In this document: piece by piece, positions 23,272 to 34,658 of the stretch
Numbering within the stretch: position 1 is the stretch's first letter
Layout: every line of letters begins with the position of its first letter
Source of the DNA: Cheiracanthium punctorium
Lineage: Eukaryota > Arthropoda > Arachnida > Araneae > Cheiracanthiidae
NCBI GenBank assembly: GCA_038373885.1
Contig: JAWZYV010013550.1
Coordinates: forward strand, 124,001 to 188,000
Reading direction: 5' to 3'
DNA: 64,000 nucleotides
The notes under the pieces: generated by a model
Database searches by the model: none
Seen by the model: only the letters and a program-made list of their open reading frames with translations
What the model was told of the DNA's origin: nothing
Translations under genes and position numbers: made by a program

Positions 23272-23830
23272 TGAGCTACAAATATCCTTCTGGGAAATTG
23301 GACTTTTATAGAGCGTTGCCAAAAATAATTATTGGATGTTTAATACTTTATACTGTTGATATCCCATTGGAGATTAAAAAATCAATTTACAGTATTTATA
23401 AGATATTTAATTATGCTACTAATGTGGCAGTATTTCACTTACCACATTAATAGCAAAATTAAATGTAATAAATGCAGTAAATTGATTCTATGAATTTCTA
23501 ATGGGATATCTACAGTGTAAAGGTTATAAACACCCAATAGTTATTTTTGAGAGTTAAATAAGTGTCCTACAATTATCCAGAGGGATATTTGTAGATCATC
23601 TGTAAGATCAAATTGTAGGCCTGTAAACATCCAGTGATTAAACTGGTGATGTTTTATAAAGGTCCTGCAATAGTCCTATCGGACATTTGCAAGCCGTCTA
23701 TCGCATCAAACTGGACTTGTAAACATCCAGTGATTAAACTGGCAATGTTCTATAAAGGTCCTGTCAGCATCCCATCGGACATCCTGTAGACATCGATAAG
23801 TGTGACATTGTCATACCCACTGGACATCCT
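23272..23830. repeat. 97-bp tandem repeat with an inverted first copy
   Basis: The left part (23272-23600) is a palindrome with arms of about 155 bp and roughly 80 percent identity, centred near 23434. The right arm is the first of about 3.5 direct units (about 96-100 bp) that continue to 23830, each with TATAAAGGTCCTGCAAT and CGGACATnnGnA motifs. AAACATCCAGTGATTAAACT occurs exactly twice (about 23626 and 23723). Confidence 0.65.
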
Positions 23831-24054
23831 GCGTCCAGCTACGTAGCAAACGGCATCATCCAGTGGATGCATGAATATCCTGAATGAGGAAACCAGCGGA
23901 TTTCCGTTGTTTGTCTTCGTGTTATCGGGGTCAGTCTGTCCATGCCAGCACCACACTAGAAATAACGTCTTTGGATGCCACAGAAGTTCAGACAATGCAC
24001 TGTCGGCAATTGGTCTAATAAACAGCTAAGTGCAATTGCCTGTGACGTCAGAAC

Positions 24055-24897
24055 CAGTGCCAGATTAAGACAGCACGGGGCCTGTAGCAAATATTACCAA
24101 GAGGCCCTTGGTTCAGTGAAGCACCCAGGAAGCTTTCATTTTTTTTTTTTGAAGAAGTGTTCACCTTCATATTAAAGTAGTATAGATAATTAAATGCGAA
24201 AATAAGTAGTGCTAATTATATTATAATTTAATTTTTGTACTAATTGATTAGTTAATTAAATTGCTAGTGCAAATTAAATGTAAATAATACTAAAACTTCA
24301 TACGTGTTAGATTTGGGAGGGGTTTATCCCCCCCCCCTTGTGGTGTGCTAATGTCCAGGATTTCTGCGATAATAAAATAAAACACAACTTTTACAAACTT
24401 TTCTTGATTTAATTTGAGGTAACACTAGATAAATCAATTTCTCCAAGTAAACTGGTGTACGAAAAAAATGCCCCTCATAGTAAACGTTTTTTAACGGGAG
24501 GGGGGGGCAAATAGACAGCGAGATTGACAATGTTTAAAGGCATTTATGCCTAGAACTCAGTTCTTTTTAATGAATGTTAATGTTCTTTTATATATATTTC
24601 GAGTTTCTAACACCACCACCCCCTTTTCCATATGCAAACATATAACTTGAGAAGTTTACATACATAAAATAATAACTTTTTCTATAAAATTTTTAGAACC
24701 TTCAAAAACAAAATGTACTTTAAACTGTGCGTTTTAAAACAGCTTTTTCCTCTAAAAATACATACTTGTAAAATTATTCCATTATTAGAAAGGTCTTTAC
24801 TTATACAAGGTTACATTTTTTAAACTTTAGTTAACTTCATTTATTTAATGGTTTAATTCATAAGAAATCGAACTCAGGATGGGCAGATCTAGCACTG
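24055..24897. mobile_element. hAT-like nonautonomous element
   Basis: The left end is CAGTGCCAGATTAAGACAGC and the right end in reverse complement is CAGTGCTAGATCTGCCCATC. The ends match for CAGTGCnAGAT. No clean target duplication is visible and no transposase is seen. Confidence 0.4.
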
Positions 24898-25444
24898 GTT
24901 ACTTCCGCTTTTCAAAATATACTGCATGAACGGAACGTATTCAAACTGCACATACGTATCGAGGGAGAAAGTTACTACCACATACCGCTTTGCCTGGCAC
25001 ACTTCTGAAAGGCCATTTCGATACTGTTTTACAAACGTGTGCACTACGTTTCAGCCTACCCTAGCAAAAATAATTTAAATATTTTAGAGCGAAAAATCAT
25101 GTCTACAATTTTAATTTTCATTAAAATTTAAATATAATAAATTATATGAAATTAGTTAAGTTTCTATTCAGCCTTTAAAAATTACTTTTCAAATAATTTA
25201 AAATATTTTGTTTTAAAAAAATCTCAATAAAGACTGATTTATTGAGAAAATTCAGTCTAAATAGAATAATCGATATAATAATTAATTAAAAAAAGGATAA
25301 AACATGAATTAACATACAAATTTAAATTTTTATGCAGGCTACAATAATCTTAAATGTGATCAATTATGAGTTTCTTTGTGGAGCAAGAGTATAAGAAAAC
25401 CCTTTTTGTTTTCAGTTTGCCTGGGGTTATGGCTTCTAGCCTTA

Positions 25445-25934
25445 TCACACTAAAGGGAAAATCCGAGCAACTTTGCGCTGGACCAACTTTTCCGACGGAC
25501 TTGAAGGCGTGGTTATATTTAAGGGTTGCAAAAGTAAACAAACTCTCTCCGACGCCAAATAGTCATTGCATCGCTGATTTGGCATGCAGGTTCTTATTTT
25601 ACTAATCGTGTGTTGGTATATTTACATCGGATCGGCAGCATTGGATGGGCAGCAATCTCTAATTCCAAAGTCCACTTGAATGCGGCCATAATTTTATTTA
25701 CACGTGATTCTGACATCGAGCCAAGCTGCCAAGCTTCGAACATAGTCGCCGTTGCTCGAAATTGCTTATAACGTAGCAGGAAGAAGTACTCTGATTGGCC
25801 GAAATTTTGTCCGACTCGGATTTTTTCCTTCAGAAAGGAAAAAGTTGGAGTTCGCGTTCGTCAAGATACCAGCGGAGAAAATCGGCCAGAAACTTGATTT
25901 GCAAGGAAAGTTGGTCGGATTTTTCACAGTGTGA
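25445..25934. mobile_element. TIR element with 8-bp target duplication
   Basis: The left end is TCACACTAAAGGGAAAATCC and the right end in reverse complement is TCACACTGTGAAAAATCCGA. Flanks TAGCCTTA (25437-25444) and TAGCCCTA (25935-25942) match at seven of eight bases. The superfamily is not certain; 8-bp duplications suggest hAT. Short ORFs inside are chance. Confidence 0.55.
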
Positions 25935-26189
25935 TAGCCCTATTCCTGGATCCCCCGTCGGTCAGATTTGTGCTAAGGTCCTCTCCGTTCTAATTCTTTT
26001 ATCTGAACGAATTTACTGACATTAGCGACTTTGACATGTGGTTTCGACTGGCCAAAAGCAATTTTTTTTAATATTTAACGTGGTTAATTTTCGTGATTAA
26101 TATAATAATTTATCACAATTGTGGCATTCAATCACTATCTGTTCTTGTTAATATTAAAGAGTTTATAAGGGCTGTGTATAGTTTTGTGC

Positions 26190-26575
26190 TTGAGTCATAA
26201 TTTTACATCTACTATGCAGCATGACAGCAGCATCAAAGAGAAAAAGGATAATATAATTTTTAAAAAAGTTGATGTAATCCATTCAGCAGAAGTTGCATAG
26301 CTAGCTTGCAAGACTTAAGTCAGAAATTTAGTATAAGCAAAAACAAAGTAAGTCATGTACTGAAACAACTTCAAATTCAATGGTAAACCTAGCTTCACTA
26401 AAATTACTGTGGCTGTGCTACTTATTTATGCAAAATTTATTTAAAGTACAACCTAGATTTCCATTTAAGTGACATTTTTTAAATATGCACTCTCTGAATA
26501 AGGGACACCTCTATTTAAGGGACAAAATGTCTGGTCTTGTGTGTGTCTCTTACTGGGAGGTACTACTGTATACCA
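26190..26575 (+). pseudogene. possible pogo/Tigger transposase N-terminal relic
   Basis: Broken frames read SKRKR, FKKVDVIHSAEVA and KFSISKNKVSHVLKQLQ, reminiscent of the N-terminal helix-turn-helix of pogo-type transposases. A terminal-looking motif, CAGTAGTACCTCCCAGTAAG in reverse complement, ends at about 26570. Heavily mutated and uncertain. Confidence 0.3.
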
Positions 26576-27129
26576 ATGATCAGTGAATGAAAATCTTGTG
26601 AAAAAATTATAAAACTTCTTGATGATAATGCAAAAATAAGACTGGTCTACCCCTAATCGAAGATCTGCACCAAATACTGCAGATAAGGTAAAGCAGATGG
26701 AAGATAAATCAGCCTGAACATTTCTGTTATGGCCTGTGGATGTAGAAAAACAAATACAGAAAAAAGACCTTGCATTCCTTCAGTCAGTGACTGTATAACA
26801 ACAATCGGATCATATAATAAAAGTCTTGTGGAGAAAGTCAAACGAAAAGAGCAATGCCTACAGCTACAAGAAATGAGAAAGGGGAATTGAATCTACTGAT
26901 GATTCTGATGAGCAAAGTGACACAAATGATTTTGCTGGGGAAAACTTCAATTTTAGAGGACCCTCAAGAAGTGATTGAAATCATCATCAAAAGAAATGAA
27001 CTTGTACAGCATTTTTATACCATATGATATGAAAAACATAAAATAGTTCAAAATTCGTATTCTACGAGTCAAATAGTTGAATTTCGCTTTTTGTTGCATC
27101 AAAATCTGTCAACTAGAACCGGAGATACG

Positions 27130-27345
27130 GAGGTTTGTGTTTCCCAATTGATTTCTATAGCAATTTCTAGAAATCTCGGTCCTAAGCCTCCGGTAACCTC
27201 ACTTTCGTAGACTTATTTTTGGTGCCAAAATAATATTTGGTCAAAAATCGCCAAGCTTGGCGACATATTGGTCATTTAGCACGATTTTCCCAATGGGGCT
27301 TGTAACGTTAGTTTTTCTGCATTAACATGCATAATAGCCTTATAT
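27130..27345. repeat. dispersed repeat, inverted relative of 14765-15240
   Basis: In reverse complement it carries TTTTGGCACCAAAAATAAG, GATTTCTAGAAAT and AAGCCCCATTGGGAAAATCG, in the same order as the plus-strand copy near 14780-14960. It has no matching reading frame. Confidence 0.45.
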
Positions 27346-28079
27346 TTCTCTTCTGTGACATAATCCAAAAGTCCCACTTTATGTGGAATCTTCGAGGGAT
27401 ACATTCTTCTGGAAGTGCATCACCTATAAATACAAGCATGACAGAACCCCCGAATTCAGTGTGGATTGAGCTTTTGATGAGTACGCTACTTTGTGAATTG
27501 TATTGTGCTATAGAAGCGTTATTTTCGCTTGCCTTTTTGAAGCTTTGTTTTCAAAATGCTGCATGTAAATTCTTTATTACTGAGTCTCGAGGCACTGCTT
27601 GCGATATCTCTTGTATCTTTCCACTGAATTTTTGCCTGTGGAAGTCTTATTTTGTGTGAGAAATACAGTATTTGTGAAAGCTTTTGATCCAATTATTAAA
27701 AGCACCTGCTTGTCTGATTGTAGTTGTGAATTTTGTACAACTTATTGTTCGATGAAGTTCTAGAAGCAATAAAGTTCATTTTCCATCCTGACAAGTGGAC
27801 TCTTTACTAGAACTTTCTACACCAACTGGACTTTAGAATGATGAACCCAGGAATACGAGAGTATTCTGCAACAATATGAGTCCGGTCAACAAGCAGCATA
27901 AACAAAAGTACTAATGATAGAAATAGGAGGAGATACAAATACAATTGCAGCATCATAATCAATAGCAGATAGATGAAGAAGACAAGATGCTAAGGAGTTT
28001 TCAGCTGCTTGCAAGGGCGAGTAGCTTTTCCTAAATACACAACTCTGCATTTGGATACAAAACTTTCAATTGCTTTGTC

Positions 28080-29387
28080 CAGGCCCGGACTGGCCAGGGT
28101 GTCCGACTGTCTGCAGACGGGTGGGCCCCTACCCTCGGCGGGCCCCAAACAGGAAAAAGAAAGAAAATAAAAAAGTGTAGTGATAGCACTTGAAGTTTGA
28201 CACATACAAAATTTTTTCCAGCTGCAATCGCGCCCCAGAAGGCTTCAAAACACTTCATTTTAAATGTAGTTCTTAAAATTTTTGAGTGAAGGCATAGCTG
28301 CCAACCTATCTTGCCTTAAAACAGGAAGATCATGGTAAAAAAAAAAAAAAACAAGAAGATTTTACCAGTCAAGTTTAAACTGTACAAACAAGAAGGAATC
28401 TGAAATCTGCTCCTTTTTTCTGAATAGCTGGTTACAAGCAACATTGGCTTGTTTTGGCACAAGTAAGGATTTGCAGCTTTAATGCCAAATTTTGAAAATC
28501 ATTTTTTTTCTGTTTTCATTCACACACAAAACCATCCACAATGATTCTAGAACATTTAATTCACCCACATTTATATTTTTTCATTATACTGAATTAGGAA
28601 ACACCTTTCAAAAATCATAAGCCTGCGTGATTGGCAGCGTTTACCAGTAAAGTGTACTTAATTAAAAATTCTGTAAATAAGCACTCAGTATTTAACTGAT
28701 GTGTCACAAACATTCGATTTTAATTTTAAATATTACTACCAACTTGCTTTTTTATTATGTTAGACTTTTTGTGCTTAACAAATCAGCAGATGTGTATTAG
28801 GGCTTCTTTATCCCATGAGCCTGGCATATGCATAAGAATGAGCAAAGGAAAGAGTAAATTTGGGGAGTGGAAGAAAAAATGGAAAGAAGAACTCTTTTCT
28901 CAAAAGCCTGCAGCCTCGAGGCAAGATAATGACAGCTGTGACAGTTCAAATGTGAAATTAATTGAAATCTTCACACTTCTTACTTTAAAAATATTTTATT
29001 TGTTATTTTTTAAACTTTAGCAGTATGTATGGGACAATGGCAGGAAAGTTTTAAAAAGGGAAGATTTAATCTTCTTGCAGGAAGACAGGAGAAAAGTTTA
29101 AAATCAGGAAACCTTCCTGGAAAACAGGGAGAGTTGGCAGTTATATGCGAGGGTTTCCGAATGAACAAGGGATTAATTAATATGAACGACGCATATTAAT
29201 TAATAGATCAATATTTTATTAATGCATTAATTATCAATCATAATTAATTAATAATAATACCATACCTCCCCCCTCCCCGCCCATACCCCGAAAGTTAACA
29301 CATCCTATTAGTTAGCGGTATACACAATTAACCCGGGCCCCCCCTTCTTTTGAGACGGGCGGGCCCTACCCTCCCAGTCCGGGCCTG
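28080..29387. mobile_element. nonautonomous hAT element with perfect 8-bp TSD
   Basis: The ends are CAGGCCCGGACTGG and its inverse CCAGTCCGGGCCTG. The octamer GCTTTGTC lies on both sides (28072-28079 and 29388-29395). The element is 1,308 bp and has G+C-rich ends. It interrupts the pseudogene reading frame exactly. A further TIR pair inside (28293-29147) suggests a nested element. No complete transposase is present. Confidence 0.85.
28293..29147. mobile_element. possible nested hAT-like element
   Basis: The left end CATAGCTGCCAACCTATCTT faces the right end, which in reverse complement is CATATAACTGCCAACTCTCC. AACAGGAAG-like motifs repeat near both ends. A short frame at 28757-29020 with a lysine-rich start (MSKGKSKFGEWKKKWK at 28838) is not recognised. 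No target duplication is clear. Confidence 0.35.
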
Positions 29388-29463
29388 GCTTTGTCCAATA
29401 AGTACGAAACAGAAGAACGTCTCACCATTGATGTTGGAAACGTTCACCAGCAAAAGATTCTTA

Positions 29464-30001
29464 AGGCCTTATTACACGAAGGAATTTTAGTGCGATTTGG
29501 TTGCTGCAACCAGTTGTAGAAACCTCTTTCCTGGAAATTTCCCTCGGTTACCTAGAGAACAGTCAACTCCAACTTTTTTGTTCAGAGGCAAAAGGCGAAA
29601 AAATTGAGGGTTGCTAGAAATCCAGCCAATTGTAGTGCTTCCTATTTCTACATCACAACACAAGATGGCGGAAGAGTCAGCGTAGTGAAAGGGATGAGCG
29701 TGTGCGAAAACAGAATGTCCGTAAAACGGAATATCGAGATGGAATTGATTTGATTGAAGAAAAGAAAAATAAATATCAATCCAATCCGAAGATACAGGAG
29801 GTATGAGCAACCAACGATATGCTATTTATAATTGCATGCTCTAGCAACCACCAATTCGGAGAATCGCTGATGTTTGTGAACACAGCAGGGTTTGTTTACT
29901 ATGGCAACCCTCATCTGGGCTCCCTGACTTGCGGGAATGAATTGCAGCAATTGGTTTCTGCAACCAAAATGGCTCTAAATTTTGTCCGTGTAATAAGTCC
30001 T
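29464..30001. mobile_element. PIF/Harbinger MITE with TTA target duplication
   Basis: The left end AGGCCTTATTACACG and the right end CGTGTAATAAGTCCT form a TIR with one mismatch in the first 15 bases. A second inverted motif, GGTTGCTGCAACC against GGTTTCTGCAACC, lies just inside. TTA lies on both sides (29461-29463 and 30002-30004). Removing the element plus one TTA restores the pseudogene frame. Confidence 0.8.
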
Positions 30002-30620
30002 TTAGTGTGCCTGCCTATCCCCTAGGAACAGATTGCAAATGTGGCTCAGTCATTGCACAATTAATACATGAGCAGCTCATCTCATGGCAGTGCACACAAA
30101 CAATTGTGAACATGACATTTGATACAACCTCTTCTAACACAGGCCATGTTACTGATGCCTGCTTCAGTGTACAAAAGAAATTGGGACATGCACTTCTTTG
30201 GTCAGCTAGCCGTAATCATACTGGAGAAGTCATTTCATCTCATGTGTTTGATGAACTAAAGATTGAAGCTTCAAAGTTACCAGATATAACCTTGTTTAAA
30301 AGGTTTCGGGACAATTTTGATCAACTTGATAATGGTGAACTCTTTCTCATTTAGTTGGAGCAGACTTCTGGTTTTTATTTTATCAGCTTGAGCTAAAATC
30401 AAATTTTTTAGTAAAAAATGTTTCAGAATGGTCAACGTTTGCAGTCTACACTGCACCATTTGCAAAGTTGTAAGCTTTGAATGTTGTGAATGACTCTGTA
30501 GAACAAGGGGTCAAGCTAAGTACTGATTTCATAGAATCAGGAAAACATGAAGATCAAAACCAACATGTTCTGCAACTTGTTAACAAGATCGACGAAAACA
30601 GCCAAAATTGACCAACTCTT

Positions 30621-32440
30621 AAACTTGTACAAATTAAATTAAAATTAGAAAATTAATAGTATATTATGTAATTTTTTTTTGTTATGTCACAAAAAAAATC
30701 TTTATTATTTCTTTAAAATGCTTGCTTATTTTTTTACTAATGATGCTTTGTTTTTCAGAATTTCTATTTTTATTATACATTACTGGGACTGATGGACCCC
30801 ATAGATGTTATTAAATTTTCACTATCATTTTTTTAAGCATTTTGAACAAAAATAACATAGGGACAGACAATTTTCTTAAAATATGGGGATTTTGATGCAC
30901 CCTACTATGCGTGTCCTAGGTTTTTTTGAAGCTGAAAATGGTGGCAATTTACTTTTCTTATAAAGTTTCACCCTTTATTGTGGAATCCCAATAAAGTATT
31001 TTATGGTTTATGGAAATGAAAAGTTACCAGTTCGACTTAATTAAGTCGACTGGATACAGGCACTTTTAAGTTAAAGCAATGGCAGATCTGAGATTAGGTA
31101 AGGAGGGGGGAACTTTTGGAGATATATTTGTGTACAAATTTTCAAGCTTGGTTCCATTTTAGCATGATTTCGAACTAGCACCTGTATGTTTTACTTTTCT
31201 GCTTACCCCAACAGTATTATGCAATCAAATTATGAGAAAAAAGTAGAAATTTCTAGTGAGGTTAAATACTTGATCCTGTAGGACTTTATCGGGAGGGGTA
31301 AAAATTATCTTTGAGAAATTAATTTGAAACTTGCTGACTTTCCCCCATGACATTTTATGTTTCCTTGAAAAGTTACACACCTCTTATAAAACTATTATAG
31401 CTCAGGTTTTAATAGAAAAATTTATTTCTGTGAGTTACATTAAAAAACACTAAAAAAAAAAAAAATGCAAAAGGAAAAAGGTTATTGGGCAGTAATTAAA
31501 AAAAAAAAAGAAAGTACAGAAATTTGCAATAATTTTCATTTCCTACAATCTCTGTCTTCAGAACTTACTGTAATGACATTAGAATTCCTATATGAACACT
31601 GGGAAAGGTGTGCAAATTCAAAAGAATGCCATTTTGAAGAGTATGTAGATTATATTATTGTAAATGGGACTTTTTAAAAAAATGTTACATAATCAGTGTT
31701 TCTTGTTCATCACAGAGTTTTACCAGGGTGGTCTCTTTAAACAGTTATAACACTACGGCAAATGTCTGAAGATTGGACAGGGCTATTTGGAAAAATAGTG
31801 AAAGGTGTATTTAGTTTATGATGGCATAGAGCAATTATTTTGGTAATGAACTTTCTGTGAAACAAACAAACAAACAAAAAAACTTAACAAAAAAAAAAAA
31901 AAAACTTACTTTCGGAATGATTCTTGTTATAAGCAGTTGTCGTTTAAAGCAGTGTTTCATAACCAATGTGGTTTTAAAAGTCTTAAATTTGATAAAACAT
32001 AAGCAGTAGCACATGTCACACTCACTAAAAGTCATATTTGTTCCACATTTGAATTAAAAAAAATTAATAAAAGACTATTGTTTTATATTTTTGATTGACA
32101 CTGATCTACGAAATCTTTTTTCTATCTTAGCTAGTCAGAAGGTGAAAAAGGTTGAGAAACACTGATTGAAAGTATATTTTAAAGACATTCATGCATTTAT
32201 AAAACAAACATATATATTTTTTATTGAAGTATACAATAAAAGGATTTTCACTGAAAAGAACGTATGTAGCACTTGTAATTCTTGCACAAGAGCTGATACT
32301 TTCGTGTAATAGTTTCCAAACTAAGAACTGTCCTTATATTAAATCGTTTTTTGTTTGAATTTATTGCAATTTAGTTTATTTTAATTTTTGTAATATAATG
32401 ATCAAAATGTTACCTGCGTCCAGTGTGCAGAACAATAACT
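30621..32440. other. AT-rich non-coding DNA
   Basis: No gene is supported. A 70-residue open frame at 31465-31677 has low-complexity lysine runs and no recognised domain. Poly-A and (CAAA)n-like runs occur near 31860-31905. Confidence 0.4.
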
Positions 32441-32469
32441 GTAATTGATCTATATTCCTGTTCGATCTT

Positions 32470-32560
32470 TTGCATGAAAGAAAAGATGCTTTTCAAGCTT
32501 ATACATTGTTTGAATGCCTTCTAGCAGAGATTGCAAATACAGGGCTTCTACCCAGTATGA
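32470..32560 (-). pseudogene. dead finger units downstream of the minus-strand array
   Basis: After the frameshift at the end of the array the minus strand still reads QKAFTQKGQLKKHLSSHTG then a stop. It continues with CICNLC, another stop and KAFKQCISLK. These are the remains of fingers 9 and 10. Confidence 0.65.
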
Positions 32561-33310
32561 CTACTGAGGTGCTTCTTCAGCTGGCCCTTCTGAGTGAATG
32601 CTTTCTGACACATCCCAAACATGAGGCTTCTCTTCTGTGTGAACTCGGAGATGGTCTTTTAGGCTTTTCTGATGAGTAAATGCTTTCTGACACACATCAC
32701 AAACGAATGGCTTCTCTCCCGTGTGCAATCTGAAGTGGACATTCAAGGAGCTCTTTTGGCTGAATGCTTTTTGACACACACAACAAACATGAGGCTTCTC
32801 TCCTGTGTGAAGTGGGAGATGTTCATTCAAGCTTTTCTTATGTGTAAATGCTTTCTGACACACACTGCAAACGTGAGGCTTCTCTCCCGTGTGAACCAGA
32901 TGGTGCATCTTCAAGCCTTGCAGCTGAGAGAATACTTTCTGGCATATATCGCAAGCATAAGGCTTCTCTCCTGTGTGCACTCTCAAGTGACACGTTAAAG
33001 AGCATTTTAGCCTGAATGCTCTGTGACATACGCTGCAAACGTGAGGCTTCTCTCCCGTGTGAACTCGATGATGGTCTTTCAAACTTTTCGGTTGACTAAA
33101 CGCTTTCTGACACACATCGCAAGTGTAAGGTTTCTCTCCTGTGTGCACTCTGGAGTGACACATTAAGGAGCTCTTTTGGCGGAATGCTTTTTGGCATACA
33201 CTGCAAACATGGGACTTCTCTTCCTTGTGACTCTGAAGATGAATATCCAATACACGCTGCTCAGCGAATGCTTTCCGACACACATCGCAAATGTGGGGCT
33301 TCTCTGCCAT
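32561..33310 (-). CDS. C2H2 zinc-finger array protein (8 intact fingers)
   Basis: This 249-residue frame has eight consecutive complete C2H2 fingers (about residues 7-231) with TGEKP linkers. The first two linkers are variant (SHKEEKSH and VHTGEKPY). A ninth unit is broken: CxxC reads VWDV and a TG pair is lost, shifting the frame into a 15-residue junk tail. The first methionine lies inside a linker (HMAEKP where HTGEKP is expected), and the preceding finger ends with TGA where a CGA arginine codon is expected (QLERL-stop-VH). The visible frame is therefore a slice of a longer array. It may be an exon of a live gene, or a pseudogene preserved by chance. As a product it would be a nuclear DNA-binding protein of unknown target. 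Finger sequences differ clearly from the array at 4107, so the two are not recent duplicates. Confidence 0.6.
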   Translation of the reverse strand: MAEKPHICDVCRKAFAEQRVLDIHLQSHKEEKSHVCSVCQKAFRQKSSLMCHSRVHTGEKPYTCDVCQKAFSQPKSLKDHHRVHTGEKPHVCSVCHRAFRLKCSLTCHLRVHTGEKPYACDICQKVFSQLQGLKMHHLVHTGEKPHVCSVCQKAFTHKKSLNEHLPLHTGEKPHVCCVCQKAFSQKSSLNVHFRLHTGEKPFVCDVCQKAFTHQKSLKDHLRVHTEEKPHVWDVSESIHSEGPAEEAPQ

Positions 33311-34183
33311 GTGAACTCAGAGACGTTCAAGCTGTTCTGTTGTTTTATTCTTCATAAATCCAGATTATGAATTTTGAGTATTTGTTATGTAAAATTATAA
33401 AAAGGTTTATCACATAAAACTGGCCTGTTAGACTTTAAATGCCATTTCAGTCAAATACATTCAAATTATAGTATCACAAGCTGATAATTTATATCACAGC
33501 GTAAACTGGAAAATTAGGTAGCTGTAAACACTCAAAGTAGATTAAGACATACATGCAAAGGAAATCCGAGTGAAAAGCTTCTTACCTGCAATGAAAGACA
33601 TCATAAAATAATTGATTTAAAAAAAGAGCGAGAGAGAGAGAAAGGGGAGAAGGCATGCAATATTTTCATTTTAAAAAATCAATTTTAGTTGCATTTATAC
33701 TATTAAATATACAATTAACTACAGGCTACATATTTATGACTATTCTATGACTATGCATAGTGAATTTTTTCCAGCGAGAAATAAAAAATATTTGCTTACT
33801 TTAAGTTTGTTGTACATTCACTAACAAGGTTTTAAAAATATTTTTTCTTTTCTTTAACGAAAAAAATAAAAATAAAATAAAATAAAATCTTTCCTAGTTG
33901 AGTTTTATGGGGTTCTTCTGGGTTTTGTTGATATTTTTTGAGTTATATTAGGCTCTTAAGATTATACGTAGTACAAGAACTTTGAGTTTAAATTTTAAAT
34001 CAAAAGAGAAGAATTTTACTCTTAAAAAATGCTTTCATTGCAAACTAATAATTACTTAATTAGTTAAAAAGTTTATTTTTTTTTTTAAATACAGTACCAC
34101 CTTTTACTGCTGGTATTGATAAGATTCCTAATTAATTTTATTATGCTCTATTATTTTCAATGGGTTGTTTTCTATGAATTTCT

Positions 34184-34187
<4 letters not shown>
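33311..34187. other. AT-rich non-coding DNA
   Basis: On the minus strand the first bases upstream of the array still resemble a dead finger (NKTTEQLERL). Beyond this there is no gene. A GAGAGA run lies at about 33628-33642. Confidence 0.4.

Positions 34188-34215
<28 letters not shown>
34188..34215. repeat. (AT)n microsatellite
   Basis: About 14 AT units. The mariner-type MITE inserted at its right edge, and a shorter AT run follows that element. Confidence 0.9.
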
Positions 34216-34218
<3 letters not shown>

Positions 34219-34658
34219 GGTGAATCTAAACTCTTGGGCAAAACTTTAAGGGTTGATAGGGCACACAATAAGGAATCGTAATCACATAGCAATCAGGGCA
34301 AAAATGCAGTTTTAACTTACTCGGTAATAATCACTTTGGGAAAAGTATTGAAGTGTCTGTCTAATTTCTTAACCAAGTTTCATAAACAATAGGCTCGTCT
34401 CCAAAAATTTCATCCATGAAATAAAATAGAATTCTTAAACTATCAATTTTAGTCTTCTGTTTTCGGAGAAAAATACATTGGTTTCTGACGAAACAATCGT
34501 CGGAAAGCGCACTGTTGTTTCGGCACTTTTTTCCGAAGTGATTATTAACAGCTACATGAAGACAACGTTGCCAATCCCACATTGCTATGTGATTCTGATT
34601 CTTTATCATGTGCCCTATCACCCCTTAAAGTTTTGCCCAAGAGTTTAGATTCACCTTG
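34216..34658. mobile_element. mariner-type MITE with long TIRs (intact copy)
   Basis: 443 bp bounded by TA (34214-34215 and 34659-34660). The left end is CAGGGTGAATCTAAACTCTT and the right end in reverse complement CAAGGTGAATCTAAACTCTT. Inverted similarity continues for nearly 80 bp (GGGCAAAACTTTAAGGG, ATAGGGCACA, AATCACATAGCAAT). It is the reference for the split copy at 8262-8417 plus 13958-14227. An 86-residue frame inside is not conserved in that copy. Confidence 0.8.

Larger units (their letters stand above)
27992..30620 (+). pseudogene. transposase-derived family member, split by two insertions
   Basis: Three pieces (27992-28079, 29396-29463, 30002-30354) join in one open frame if the hAT element and the Harbinger element, each with one target duplication, are removed. 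The joins read DTKLSIALSNKYETEERL and VHQQKILSVPAYPLG. The frame goes on with FDTTSSNTG and KKLGHALLWSASRNH, then stops at 30352-30354. A further piece at about 30470-30610 (VVNDSVEQGVKLSTDF, VLQLVNKIDENSQ) completes the known order of this family. FDTTxSNTG...LLxxAxRxH proteins occur widely in arthropod genomes and are poorly characterised. I infer an RNase H-like transposase origin. As it stands the gene is dead. Confidence 0.55.

Noticed and set aside
25366..26019. Three overlapping short plus-strand frames
   Set aside because: They cross the boundaries of, or lie inside, a TIR element and share no domain.
31465..31677. 70-residue frame as a small gene
   Set aside because: It starts in A runs, has no recognised domain and no supporting context.
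34361..34621. 86-residue frame inside the mariner-type MITE
   Set aside because: It overlaps one TIR and is not kept in the split copy at 13958-14227.
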